A stretch of 64,000 nucleotides of DNA from positions 310,001 to 374,000 of the forward strand of contig JACGCK010000024.1 of assembly GCA_014925825.1 (NCBI GenBank), in the 5' to 3' direction. The position numbers and the translations under genes are program-made. The notes under the pieces were generated by a model, which saw only the letters and a program-made list of their open reading frames with translations, was not told the origin of the DNA and made no database searches. Source of the DNA: Pholiota molesta (taxonomy: Eukaryota > Basidiomycota > Agaricomycetes > Agaricales > Strophariaceae). Positions 22,741-33,780 of the stretch are shown piece after piece. Numbering within the stretch: the first letter of the stretch is position 1; each line of letters opens with the position of its first letter.

Positions 22741-25188
22741 TGTGTGAAGGGCCCCGCCTGGACACCGTTGCATGATTTCTTGTGGTAGAACGGTTCTTAC
22801 ATACATATACCTGTGCTTTTTGCAATATTCATGGCTCTGATTATTGCAAATACTCTGATAAGCCACAACAAGATTGGTCCGACAAAGGTTAAGTACGTGG
22901 TCTGATATGCAATGGCAGAGGCATGCAAATAACCATCACAAAAGTTAGGCACTGACAGACTGTGACAGTGTATTGAATCAGTGATTGTTCAGTGATTCAG
23001 TAAATAGGCACATGGGCACAGGTCAAATCATTCTCTCTTGCAAGTTTGGTATGTAAAACTGTTATATCAGACGCTCGTTTCTAATTTTTCGAAGGTCAGG
23101 ACATTCTAGTGTACATGAACCTTGTAGTTACTAGGCTCGGAGTAGACGATAAAATGCGACTAAAAATGATTCCTTTCCAGGAGCTGGTTTCGACAGTCGG
23201 TTTCCTTTATAATCAGAACTAAAGAGTTCCTGGGTCGCAGCTCTGTCAGTACCCTATGCCAGGTATTTCGCGTCAATACTTGGGGTGAAAGTACGAAGAG
23301 GCTATGATTGATACTCACAATCATACTGGCTGGGAAGCCCGAATTGAAAGGAACGATGCTCTCGAGGAATGCAATGTGCTCTTCGGTCAGCTCTATGTCG
23401 AGAGCCTCGAGATTGGCGACCAAATGCTCGACCTTTCTGCCCCCAACGAGTGGGAACACAAAAGTGGTCTTGTGCAGCAGGTACGCAATCGCCACTGCAC
23501 GAGGTCATAATGTGTGCAATAAGTATACATACTGCTCAGTGCTTTTCAAGGGGGTTTGGAGTCGAAAGACGTACCGGCGGTGATATGCTTCGCCCCGACC
23601 TCCTTTGCGACTTTCTCGAGCGCATTACTCATTTTGACCTCCTGTTCGTTTCTCCTCCAGTCCTGGCCCATCACGACGCGCCCTTTCTCCCAGTGGCAGC
23701 ACGCTTCTCCTCTTCTTCGTCCGTGCGCAGCTTACCGCCACCGACGACGTCAAAAGGCGCGAGCGCCATGCCCTCGGAGCGCGCCATCGGGATAATCTCG
23801 CGCTCGAACGACCGGTCCATGACGTTCCACAGGCCTTGGTAGATGACGAAGGTGTCAGCGCATGATCGCGGGCGTACTGATTCGCTTTCGCGACGACCCA
23901 CGACGGCATATCAGAGGCGCCCTATGAGTATAAATATAGCCCCGCGACCGTCAGAACCGCACCCATGTCAATCAAGTCAACATGAACAAGCGCACCAGGT
24001 AAAGGACCGTTCCTTGCTGCACCAGGCTGTGCAACGACTGCATGACCTCTTCGATGGATGTGCTCCACTCCCAGAAATGGACATAGAGGAGGTCGATATA
24101 ATCCGTTCGAAGATTTGCCAGGGACGTCTTCACGGATAGGCGGAGCGATTTGGAGCCGTTGCCCACGAATAGCACACTGTGATTCGGATCGTGGATGTGC
24201 GTGTTGTTAGAGTACTGCGTGAATTGATATAAGTGGTTTGGGTATATTAGAAGACGAATAATAGACGTGCCTTGGTCGCAATAAAAAGCTTATCGCGAAT
24301 ACCCCGCTTCTCCGCCCATTCGCCGATGAAGCGTTCAGAGGAGCCGTCCTGGCTGCAATGCAGCAAAACCAAAATTATTTTTGGAAGTTGACGATCGATC
24401 CCCGAACGCTGCTTACTAGTTATTCGCGGTGTCGATGAAGTTGCCACCCAGGTCGAAATACGCATCCAAAAGCTTGAAGCTCGATGCCTTGTCCATCGAC
24501 CCCAGCCCCAGTTCCGCCCACCTGTCGCCGATGCTCATGGCGCCCAGCTGGATGGGCGAGAGATGGACACCTGCTCGTGGCGATAGCAAACGGTAGCGCG
24601 CAAGGGGCGGCGGAGTAGTAGAAGTATCGGCAGAGGTAGCGGACATTTCGGTGGATCTAGTTGCTAGCAATAGTGGGTGATCAGGTAGCTTTTTCTTATA
24701 ATCGAAGTATTCTAGCTAGGTCTTTTTATACAAAGGGATCGTACTGGTGTATAATATCACGACTCCCATTTACGCGCAGAGGAAGGGCAGCTAATCCCTT
24801 ACCAGCTCTAGCCTGCTGCCTCTGCTCTAGCCTCTTACCAAACGATTTGAAATCTTCAAGAACCTCTGCTGGTATGCTGGTGCGCGAGTCATTCCCAGTC
24901 CTCCTTTCACTTAAAATAGCCGTAGTCATCTGCCGGGATGGCCTGTACGCGACGCGCGTTCGCGCGGCAGACTTCTCCCATCGCCTATGTGCAAGTTTTC
25001 GGAATGTTATTCTCCAACAGCTGACTCGTATTACAGCATGCCCTGCGCTTGCGCGTCCGAGCGGCAGAGGAATTCGAGCTTATCAGCAGTACTAAGGTAG
25101 GTGCACCGTGTGCGGAACTCCGATGGCGTATCTGGGTATGCAGCTTGGAGGTCAACGCCGTTGGCGGGTCTTTAGGTGGTTCAGCGCG
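22562..25188. repeat. Tandem segmental duplication, copy 1 (about 2.6 kb)
   Basis: From the 3' part of the lactonase-like gene (AAGCGGCAAGC near 22575) to the GGTGGTTCA box near 25178, the sequence is repeated in the same order and orientation at about 25189-27838. It contains the lactonase-like 3' end, its downstream spacer, the frameshifted reductase and that gene's upstream region. Similarity is highest in reductase exons and lower in spacers. A stretch of about 120 bp near 22985-23100 has no match in copy 2. Confidence 0.9.
23131..24646 (-). pseudogene. Aldo/keto reductase, frameshifted copy A
   Basis: Paralog of the intact gene at 25752-27281 in the tandem duplication. The start ATG is placed at 24646 ([18 protein letters not shown]) by comparison with that copy. 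It keeps the [10 protein letters not shown] region, the YSNNTHIHDPNHSVLF exon, [13 protein letters not shown] and the C-terminal [21 protein letters not shown]. Compared with copy B, one base is missing near 23850-23855 (after YARDHALTP) and another near 23684-23692 (in the TGEKGR segment). The exon at 24247-24344 ends in a GC donor (GCACGT) where copy B has GTATGT. Two uncorrected -1 shifts should prevent a functional reductase. Sequencing error is possible but unlikely for two independent lesions plus a weak splice site. Confidence 0.85.
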
Positions 25189-25194
25189 TGTCCC

Positions 25195-25352
25195 GCGCCT
25201 GGTAAAGCGGCAAGCGTACAAAAGGTTGATATCGCTGGGCCCGCCAAGTCAGCTGGCATCACTATCAGTACGTCTACGAGTACAGGCAGAGCACTGCACA
25301 TTGATTGCTAACTATCTTTTCTTAGGCGCGAACAACCTCCAGAGCATGACCA
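25195..25352 (+). pseudogene. 3' fragment of lactonase-like gene
   Basis: This is the duplicated last part of the gene at 21056-22740, covering the ...AASVQKVDIAGPAKSAGITIS segment, the last intron and the NNLQSMTT exon. It has no promoter, signal peptide or upstream blades, and its stop codon is deleted, so it is a duplication by-product. Confidence 0.85.
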
Positions 25353-25524
25353 CCGGTAGAACGTTTGTTACGTACATATACCTGTGCTTTTTGCAATATT
25401 CATGGTTCTGATTATCGCAAATACTCTGATAAGCCACAACAAGAAGATGGTCATCTTCTCCACAAAGGTTAAGTACGTGGTCTGATATGCAATGGCAGAG
25501 GCAACAAACAATCACGAAAGTTAA

Positions 25525-25687
25525 CACTGCTGGAGGCAATGGCCGTTTCTTTCGGAAACAGCCTATTGTGAACAGGTTCCAACGCTGTTCCCGTAGGTTT
25601 TTTTTTTTTGGAACAGCCTATGCAACAAGTTCAAAAATACTTTTTCTGGGCTGTTTTTACATGAGACAATGATTGCCTCCAGCAGTG
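25525..25687. mobile_element. 163-bp MITE with 16-bp TIRs and TAA target duplication
   Basis: CACTGCTGGAGGCAAT at 25525-25540 is matched perfectly in inverted orientation at 25672-25687. The flanks are TAA at 25522-25524 and TAA at 25688-25690, a 3-bp target duplication. The corresponding site in duplication copy 1 (near 22950, AAAGTTAGGCACTGAC) lacks the element, giving a natural empty site. Short TIRs plus a TWA target duplication fit a PIF/Harbinger (Tourist-like) MITE. The interior contains a second, imperfect inverted pair around GGAACAGCCTAT and a T run, and no coding capacity. Confidence 0.9.
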
Positions 25688-25751
25688 TAAGCGCTGACAG
25701 TGTATTGATACAGTAATTGGACATTCTAGTATAAGTACATGAACCTTGTAG

Positions 25752-27281
25752 TTAGCCTCGGAGTAGCCGACGATAAAATACTACTAAAAATGATTCCTTT
25801 CCAGGAGCTGGTTTCGACAGTCGGTTTCCTTTATAATCAGAACTAAAGAGTTCCTGGCTTGCAGCTCTGTCAGTACCCTATGCCAGGTATTTCGCGTCAA
25901 TACTTTGGGTGAAACTACGAAGATGCTATAATTAATACCCACAATTATACTGGCCGGGAAGCCCGGATGGAAAGGAACGATGCTCTCGAGGAATGCAATA
26001 TGCTCGTCGGTCAGCTCTATGTCGAGAGCCTCGAGATTGGCGACCAAATGCTCGACCTTTCTGCCCCCAACGAGTGGGAACACAAAAGTGGTCTTGTGCA
26101 TCAGGTACGCAATCGCCACTGCACGATGTCATAATTTGTTCAATAAGTATACGACTTTCAAAGTGTTTGGAGTCGAAGTCGAAAAGACGTACCGGAGGTG
26201 ATGTGCTTCGCCCCGACCTCCTTTGCGACTTTCTCGAGCGCATTGCTCATTCTGATCTCCTCTTCATTCCGGCGCCAGTCGCCCAACATCAGGCGCCCCT
26301 TCTCCCCAGTGGCCGCGCGCCGCGCCTCCTCTTCGTCCGAGCGCAGCTTGCCGCCAGCGACGACGTTCCACGGCGCGAGCGCCATGCCCTCGGAGCGCGC
26401 CATCGGGATAATCTCGCGCTCGAACGACCGGTCCATGACGTTCCACAGGCCTTGGTAGATGACGAAGGGCGTCAGCGCGTGATCGCGCGCGTACTGGTTT
26501 GCTTTGGCGACGACCCACGACGGCATGTCAGAGGCGCCCTGTAAATATAAATATAGCCACGCGCCCGTCAGATCCGCACCCCATGTCAATCAATTCGACA
26601 TGAACAAGCGCACCAGGTAGAGGACCGTTCCTTGCTGCACCAGGCTGTGCAACGACTGCATGACCTCTTCGATGGATGTGCTCCACTCCCAGAAATGGAC
26701 GTAGAGGAGGTCGATGTAATCCGTTCGAAGATTCGCCAGGGACGTCTTCACGGACATGCGGAGCGATTTGGAGCCGTTGCCCACGAATAGCACGTTGTGA
26801 CTTGGATCGTGCAGGTGCGTGTTGTTAGAGTACTGCGCGGATTGGTAAGTGGTTTGGATATATCAAAAGACGATTCATAGACATACCTTGGTAGCAATAA
26901 AGAGCTTATCACGAATACCACGCTTCTCGGCCCATTCGCCAATAAAGCGTTCAGAGGAGCCCTCCTGACTGCAGAGCAAAAAAAAAAAATAAAAATAAAA
27001 AAAATTATTATTTCTAGCCCATGAAGTTTACTTTCCTCGGAAGTTACTCACTAGTTATTCGCGGTGTCGATAAAGTTACCACCCAGGTCGAAGTACGCAT
27101 CCAGAAGCTTGAAGCTCGACGCCTTGTCCATCGACCCCAACCCCTTGTCCGCCCACTGGTCGCCGATGCTCATCGCGCCCAGCTGGATCGGCGAGAGGTG
27201 CACACCTGCTCTGGGCGATAGCAAACGGTAGCGCGCAAGGGGCGACGGAGTAGTAGAAATATTGGTCGAGGTAGACGACAT
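25752..27281 (-). CDS. Aldo/keto reductase, aryl-alcohol dehydrogenase (AAD) type, intact copy B
   Basis: AAD-type aldo/keto reductases are cytosolic NADP-dependent enzymes that interconvert aromatic aldehydes and alcohols; the family also includes norsolorinic acid reductases. The start (27281) gives [21 protein letters not shown], then [14 protein letters not shown] and [10 protein letters not shown]; the catalytic Tyr codon spans intron 1 (donor GTGAGT). Exon 2 has [16 protein letters not shown] and FIATK; exon 3 has [20 protein letters not shown]; exon 4 has [34 protein letters not shown] and [13 protein letters not shown]; exon 5 has [21 protein letters not shown] and [12 protein letters not shown]. 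The final exon ([13 protein letters not shown]...) ends at TAA 25754-25752. The frame is open throughout, unlike copy A. In wood-decay fungi such reductases can recycle aryl aldehydes made by extracellular alcohol oxidases; that role is inferred here. Confidence 0.88.
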
Positions 27282-28168
27282 TTTCGGTGGATCTTGTGGC
27301 TAGTGGCTAGTGGTGGGTGATCAGTTAGCTTGCTCGTATAATTGAAGTATCACAGCTAGTGATCTCTTTATACAAAGAAGATCGTGTACTGTCGTATAAC
27401 ATCACGATGGACCCTATCTCCGCGCTGAGGAAGCGCAGTTCATCCCTTACCAAGCCTTTCTGAGGATTTGCAATCTTGAACCTATGTCACCATACTGGTG
27501 CCGTGGTGCGTCGCCTTCATTCTCAGCTCTCGTCTTGAAATAGCTGCTGCCGGGACGACCTGTGCGCGACGCGCGTTCGAGCGGCAGCTCCCATCGCCCA
27601 TGTGCATGTCTGTGGAATGTTGCTCTCCAAAAGCTGACTCGCATTACAGCATGCCCAAAGTGAAAGCGAATGCGCGTCCGAGCGGCATACGGGTTCGAAT
27701 TGATCGCCATCACTTGGGCCATCACTGAGATGGATGTGCCGTGCGCGGGTCCGACTCCGATGGCGTATCTGGGTATGCAGCTTGGGGGGTCAACGCCGTT
27801 GGCGGCTCTTTGGGTCAACTTTGGGTGGTTCAACGCGTGAAGGTCGGAAGGATGTTGGGGTACGAAGTAAACAGGAAAGCTATGAGAGAGCTCAGGCTCA
27901 GTGCCCATTAGCAATCGATTACAGCTGACACCGACTGATGACGGTAGATCTAGAGAGATAGTAAATGAGTACAGGTAAACGATTACAGTACAGCGTAGGT
28001 ACATACAATGCAAGTGTAGTGTGTAACGAAATAAATACATAGAATACAAAGCAACATCCAAAAGCATCCAAGCTCGCCAAGGAAACTCGACAGAACATAA
28101 AACGATAACAAAAAACACAGCGTCCAAACAAACAGCAAAAAAACCCAGAAACACAACACACACCCTAA

Positions 28169-29582
28169 TCAAAACGTCCGCCCAATCCCCCCACACACCT
28201 CACACGTCATCCGGTCCAGAATCAAGAAGCTCGTGCTCCCCCGCCCCTCGCACCGCCAACACAGCCGCCCCCCGATCCGCGGATCCCCCGACGTGTACAC
28301 CACCGCCCCCGGCGGCGCGCGCCCGAACCCCATCGCAGGCACGCCCGCGGGCGGCGAATAGAACCCGCCCCCGCCGCCCCGCGCAGGCATAGCGAAGTGG
28401 GGCTGCGGCGCGGGTGGTGGTGGCCGGGGCGCAGGCAGGGGCCGCTGGAAGTTGGAGTCCGGCGTGGTGTTGGCGAAGGAGTACACGATGGGGCCGGCGT
28501 AGGGCTTCGCGTACTTGTTCCAGCACTTCTTGCACGGCCGCTGCGGGTCGCCGCCTTTGTACCCGACGTTGTGGCCTGCGCGCGCAGATGAGACGACAGC
28601 ACATCAAGACGCGCAGAAGGGACGTACATTTATCGCACTCGTGTCGTTTGGGGTAGACGAGAATCTTGCCGTCTTTCAGCAGCGGATGCCCGACGACGGG
28701 AGACGTCGTCGGCCGCCCGTCGTCCGGCACTTGCGGCTCATTTGGACCAGCAGCGTAGAAGTCGCGCGCAAATTCGGAAGAGGCAGAGGGGGTCTGCGTC
28801 GTCGAATGTCCAAGAGGACCAGGCGGAGGGCGTGGCGGCGGCGGCGGTGGTCCAGGCGGCGGTGCGTATCCAGGCTGTGCGTCCTGCTCTGCTGCGCCGG
28901 CCGCGTAGAAGTCGCGTGCAAATTCCGACGAGGCGGAGGGGGATACCGAGCGTGCGGGCGACGACGGGTGCCGCGGCGGCGGCGCCACGCGCAGGCTGCT
29001 GCTGCTCGGGGGCGGGTGCGCGGGCGGTGCGTACTGCGTTGGGGGCTGTGTCCGTTGGCCACCAGGATAGCCTGACCAGCCGGGGTTCTGTTGCTGCGCA
29101 CCGGCAGGGTAGCGGCCGCTCATGGTACCCTGCGACGTGTTGGCGTTGATGATATCCACGACGTTGTTCAACGAGTTGGACAGGTGCTGAAGCAGGCCGC
29201 CCGATCGCCCTGGGCTACTCGGTAAACCCGGGGAGGAGAAATACGAGCTGCCTGTCGGAGTAGGCGCTACTTGAGGTGGTCGTGGCGAGGGCGCAGGCTG
29301 GAAAGGTCGGCGAGGCCCCTGTTCGATGATCGTCTCCCCGGCCATGGGAGATGGCCGCGCGGTGTACGGTGGAGGCTCTTCGACAGCAAAGTCGTCTGCT
29401 GCAAGCCGTGGTTGTTGCGCCTCCGCCGGTGCAGTAACAGACGCTGAGAAGGTAGGCGGCGGGCTAGTTGCGGACTGCGCAGGCCCTGTCGAGTTGGCCT
29501 GCGCACCACTGGCCCCAGTGACGTTTGGCGTCGACGCATTCGAGCGGAACGGATTCATGGATGATGAGCTGAAGGTCGCCAT
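28169..29582 (-). CDS. HUA1: HUA1-like zinc-finger protein with PPxY motif
   Basis: Yeast Hua1 is a small cytoplasmic zinc protein linked to Rsp5 ubiquitin ligase and actin patches. The start (29582) reads MATFSSSSMNPFRSN; a long Pro/Ser/Ala-rich disordered region carries EEPPPYTAR, a PPxY site able to bind Rsp5-type WW domains. A 14-residue block SASSEFARDFYAAG occurs twice in this region. Near the C-terminus, KILVYPKRHECDKC is split by an intron (donor GTACGT at about 28626), then CHNVGYKGGDPQRPCKKCW gives a CxxC pair set. The last part ends in LCWRCEGRGSTSF and MTCEVCGGIGRTF, the CxxCxGxG type also seen in Hua1. Reading through the intron gives a false long tail, so the spliced form ending at 28169 is preferred. 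Confidence 0.85.
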
Positions 29583-30149
29583 TCCAAATGAGAGCTTGAG
29601 GCGCTAATAAAACTTGATCTTCGACGGCGTATCTCAGAACATTTGGGACGCTGAAGTGAAATTGAGGTGAAGAGAAACTTGAAAAAACTCAAGAAACTCA
29701 CAAGAAACCCAAAAGAAACCAAGATATAATGTTTGCTCAATGTTTGGCGCCAATGGTGGGGTCAAGCATGTTACGTCATCTTCAATAATCGGCCCGGACG
29801 AACTTGTACTGTGGATCCTTGGCTCCTTTGCTCGTTTGCTCGTCGTGTCTACCGCTTCCTCACTGTTGAGCGATCCAAGTCGAGTTCTACATACTTTGGT
29901 TTCACTCGACTCTCAATAGGAGAATACAAACATACATTCCAAAATGCATCTATAGCTCCATAGCATCCTCGGTTTCCCGACTCTCGTAACATGAAACCAT
30001 GGCAAACCGTGGCTTTTCAAGTCGGCAAGGAATTCAAAGGTCGCGTTTCTTACCACCCGCACCAAAATTGCAACACCCGAAGCCCATATAAAGGTCTTTA
30101 GTTCTTTTACGGCAGCGACTATTTGACAACGGCGCATCGGTGGATGTAT

Positions 30150-31700
30150 GTACCAAATGAGGAATCGACCGTGACAACGACAACGACAATGGCAACAATG
30201 GCGAGGATGAGGACGGCGCCCTCCTAGTCCCTACAGTTGATTGTGCAGTTGCATCGGAACGCCGCGCATGGTTGCCAGCAAGGGCAAATGGGTGAGTGAT
30301 TCCGAGTGGGAGCCTCCAGCAAAGATGAATATTCGAGACATAATTCCACAGCACCGACGACGATGACGACGATGTATCCTTAGAGGGCGTATTGTCGGTG
30401 AACATGCAATTCATAAGCGCAATGACGATACCGTGCTGCTATCACCCTCGACGCGGTGACTGAGCATATCCAGCAATCGAGTCCATCGACAGCGGAGATG
30501 ACCACGGCCAGGAAGACAGTGACGCGCTTTTGAAAGGAATTGGCTATGAGAAATCCATAGCCATGCGCATGGCGTTACTGTCCAGAAGCATTGCCACATA
30601 GGTGCGAATCAAAGCTCAACGATGTTAACCGGTGCAAATGTCAGCTGGACATCTGATTTGATCCAGTTCTCCATAGATGCCATCGCCATATCGAATTCGT
30701 TGGCTCGAGCTGCAAGAATGGCTAATGTCTACTGGCCGACAACGACAGACCCGTTTCAATCTGAGAGAGCCTCATGCAAGTAGTCCATCGACAACATTGC
30801 TACCTGGTCATTGGACGTGGGTTGTCACGACTCACCTTCACTGAGCGCAGCTGCTGGGAACTGCGATGTAACATCGTTCCGGTGGTACAGTGAGTCCAAA
30901 CCTGGGGGTCTGCGGAAAGGACGATGTTTGTAGTCGTTACGCATTGGGTGTCGGCCACTGCGTATCAATTGCGTATGTTCGTTGGAAACCCGGATGTTGA
31001 TGGAACGTTGTGAGTAGCTGCCTACTTTGAATCTAGGTCTGCAAAGACTTCCTGACCCTCATGCGTTGACCATATTTATAGTGGCTCGATGAACTCGACG
31101 CTCAGGCTGTTGATGAACAACAACCGCATTTGGCGTACAACATATCACTCGTGGTTTCGCTCTACGAATAGCCGTCTGCAGCTCGGATTCGTAACCACTT
31201 TAGTAATGCACAATCACGAAGATCGGCGCGTTATCATACAAACCAGATGTGACCTGGACGAAAATGAGCAGCCTGCCGCTTGAAAGGTAACATACCAACC
31301 CAGGCTCCTCCGACTTTGATTGCAAAGAGAACGGTCTGAGCATGTATGGTTAAACGGACGTTCGATATGCACAAGTTCCAGGCTTCTGGGAAAATATATT
31401 TCGATCCCACTAAAACCCACTATATTCTAAACAATCACCGCCTTGTGTCCACTATCCAATGCCGCACTGCGACACATTGCACAACGTCCGCATTTGGCAT
31501 ACAGGTTTCCATTTTCAGCGATCAATTGATCACGGTTGATTTACATTCTGCCGCTCGGACGCGTAATGGCTCAAATAGGCGGGTCAGATTTTGGATACCG
31601 AAAAATGTCAAGGTTAGGATCCACAAGATAAGGTATGCCGTTCGAACGCGTACATCCTTATGTTTGACCGTGTGCTTTTCAGCGTGATGATGCTTTAGGA
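30150..31700 (+). pseudogene. Decayed or unresolved coding region, unknown family
   Basis: Several stretches read like protein on the plus strand but cannot be joined into one gene. The frame through 30353-30600 encodes an acidic run (TDDDDDDVSLEG) then ESIDSGDDHGQEDSDALLKG and EKSIAMRMALLSRS, with an internal TGA near 30461. The stretch 30646-30935 encodes SLARAARMANVYWPTTTD and IATWSLDVG, with an internal TAG. The stretch 30925-31012 encodes MFVVVTHWVSATAYQLRMFV before a GTGAGT donor, followed after a plausible acceptor by WLDELDAQAVDEQQPHLAY. The internal stops suggest a pseudogene, though unknown introns could remove some. I do not recognise the protein. Confidence 0.4.
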
Positions 31701-31935
31701 CGTTTAAGGCAAATTAAACAAGACGGAAACAACACCACCACTTAAATATCACTGCGCACTGTCATTCCCCATGGGCTTTCACCGTGAAAATGTCTGCAGA
31801 AATGATATGTCACCGGCAAAAAAAAATTCCGTGGCGGCGTGGGTTTGTGATCCTTTGTCAATGGCGTATGTTCGGCATATGGACCTGGAGATGTACCGAA
31901 TTCCATTTCGTAGCCCTCATTTCACTGTACGCGTT

Positions 31936-31942
31936 TATAAAG
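31936..31942 (+). promoter_or_regulatory. TATA box of RTA1-like gene
   Basis: TATAAAG lies 63 bp upstream of the chosen start codon at 32005, which supports that start. Confidence 0.6.
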
Positions 31943-32004
31943 GTCAGAGCGTTGTTCCTATCAAACACCAACTCTTCCACACTCTTTTTAATCTCGTCAT
32001 CAGG

Positions 32005-33489
32005 ATGTCTGTCAACAACGGGACTGGTCAGTGTCAACCTCATCTCAAGACAGACTCAAAGAATCGATATAGTCTCCTTCACTAATTAAATACCCTATAT
32101 CTTCGTCCAGTCTCCATCAAAGACGACCCAACGGCTCTGTACGGTTACATACCCTCAGAAGCAGTTGCTATCATCTTCATCGTGCTATTTAGTCTGTCCA
32201 CTTGTACGTCTTCAGACTGATCATCGATTTCGTCCCTGCTCATAGACGTTAAAATAGTGGCACATGTGGGCCAAGCTGTGAGATACCGCCAATGGTTCCT
32301 GTTCTCAACCGCTATTCTCTGTGGGTCTCTTGAGATCCTGGGATGGGCCAGTCGACTTTGGTCGAGTTTCTCGCCACTCAATAATACACCTTTCAAAATC
32401 GAGTACGTTGGTAATGTGATATATTCGCTGTGACTTGGCTGACGGCTATCCTGTTCTTTAAGGATAACAGCCACTATTATCGCACCCACACCCCTGCTTG
32501 CCGCAAATTTTGTGATATTCGGACGCATCATCCGAGCATTGGGACAGAAGTACAGCAGGATGAGACCCAGACTTTGTATGTCTTCGTCGTACCTTATTCG
32601 TGAACATACGCTGATAGATAGTTACTTGCTGCAGATACCATTATCTTCACATCTTCCGTAAGTGACGCGCAACACTGCTATAAATCTCATATATCTGAAC
32701 TTTCACCGTAGGACGTCGCATCATTGGTAGTGCAGGGCCTTGGAGGCGGCGTTGCATCGAGCGCAACTACTCTAGAAGGGGCCAACAGAGTGTGTATATG
32801 TGTTTTGAAGCACATTGATCTCTTTTTCTAACGAAAAACCTAACTTGATCAGGGCTCTAACATTATGTTGGGCGGAATCGTTTTCCAACTCAGTCAGTCG
32901 CTGTTAATCTAGATTTGTAGTGAAAAAAATGTACTGACCGTCCGTCTCATCCATCGCAGTCATCATCGTCATTTTCTCCGTCTGCGCCATTGTATACTTC
33001 ATTGATTACAACAAGGATGCACACTCCGATCAAGTAATCGCACGAGAGAAGAACGGCGGCTCCGAATCTTCCACCATGGAAGGCGACGTCGGTCGTGGGG
33101 TCTTCACTCCAAAACTACGAACCATGACCTACGGCGTGGCCTTCAGCACCATCGTCCTCTTCATTCGGTGAGCCGCCTCGACGGTTAACTCGCGATAACT
33201 ACGCCTTGTACTCATGCGCTTTGCTTCTACTCATGCAGTGGCGTCTACCGAATCATCGAGCTCGCAGACGGCTGGCACGGCAGAGTGATCCACACGCAAG
33301 TCTACTTTAGTACGATTAAAATCCAGTTCGCATCATGTCCCCTTCAACTGATCATATCTTTACGCAGATGTATTGGACGGTATGATGATAGTTCTGGCCA
33401 TATACACGATAAACTTTGTGCACCCTGGCATGTTTCTTCCGCCACAGGACGCTGTACCAGCAACATCAAAGTCAACGTTTGTAGCTTGA
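32005..33489 (+). CDS. RTA1-like 7-TM membrane protein
   Basis: RTA1-family proteins are seven-helix fungal membrane proteins linked to lipid translocation and to resistance against 7-aminocholesterol or sphingoid bases. The start gives MSVNNGT, spliced to VSIKDDPTALYGYIPSEAVAI. Next come FIVLFSLST, LAHVGQAVRYRQW, AILCGSLEILGWASRLWSS, TATIIAPTPLLAANFVIFGRI, then TIIFTSS, DVASLVVQGLGGGVASSA, SNIMLGGIVFQL, IIIVIFSVCAIVYFIDY, MTYGVAFSTIVLFIRGVYRI and finally VLDGMMIVLAIYTINFVHPGM. YRQW, GWASR, AP-LLAA, DVASLVVQGLGGG and RGVYRIIE are hallmark RTA1 segments. All introns are short with GT-AG ends; the last (33310-33367) is needed to reach the TGA at 33487-33489. Substrate is unknown. Confidence 0.88.
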
Positions 33490-33780
33490 GCTTTACATAA
33501 CAAAAATTGGAGGACTTTACGGTTACCGCATAACACATACTTTTTTGAAATAGAAAGTGGGCTTAAGCTTCAAGGTATATAGACAAAATGGAGTACGAAA
33601 ATATAAATATAAGATTATGATGAAGTAGGTTTGGCCGGTTCATGGTATCTTGATTTAGAAAACCTTGATCGTAGACAGCTAGCGCACTTCGTCTGGGACT
33701 GGTTCGCATCCTGATAAACTAGAAATCGAAGGAACGAGATAGGCAAGCAGTTTATATTGTAAACATCAATGCAAATATCT

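Larger units (their letters stand above)
25189..27838. repeat. Tandem segmental duplication, copy 2
   Basis: Second copy of 22562-25188 in direct orientation. The junction at about 25188-25196 joins the GGTGGTTCAGCGCG end of copy 1 to the CGCGCCTGGTAAAGCGGCAAGC start of copy 2; the matching right end at 27826-27838 runs into unique DNA. The copy lacks about 58 bp covering the lactonase stop codon and carries a 163-bp MITE. Confidence 0.9.

Noticed and set aside
27447..28196. Open frame of 249 codons on the minus strand
   Set aside because: It runs across the end of the duplication and the HUA1 3' region. No domain is visible, the composition is atypical, and the matching part in copy 1 is not open.
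28222..29149. Long frames antisense to HUA1
   Set aside because: Arg/Pro-rich low-complexity translations typical of the opposite strand of a Pro-rich coding region.
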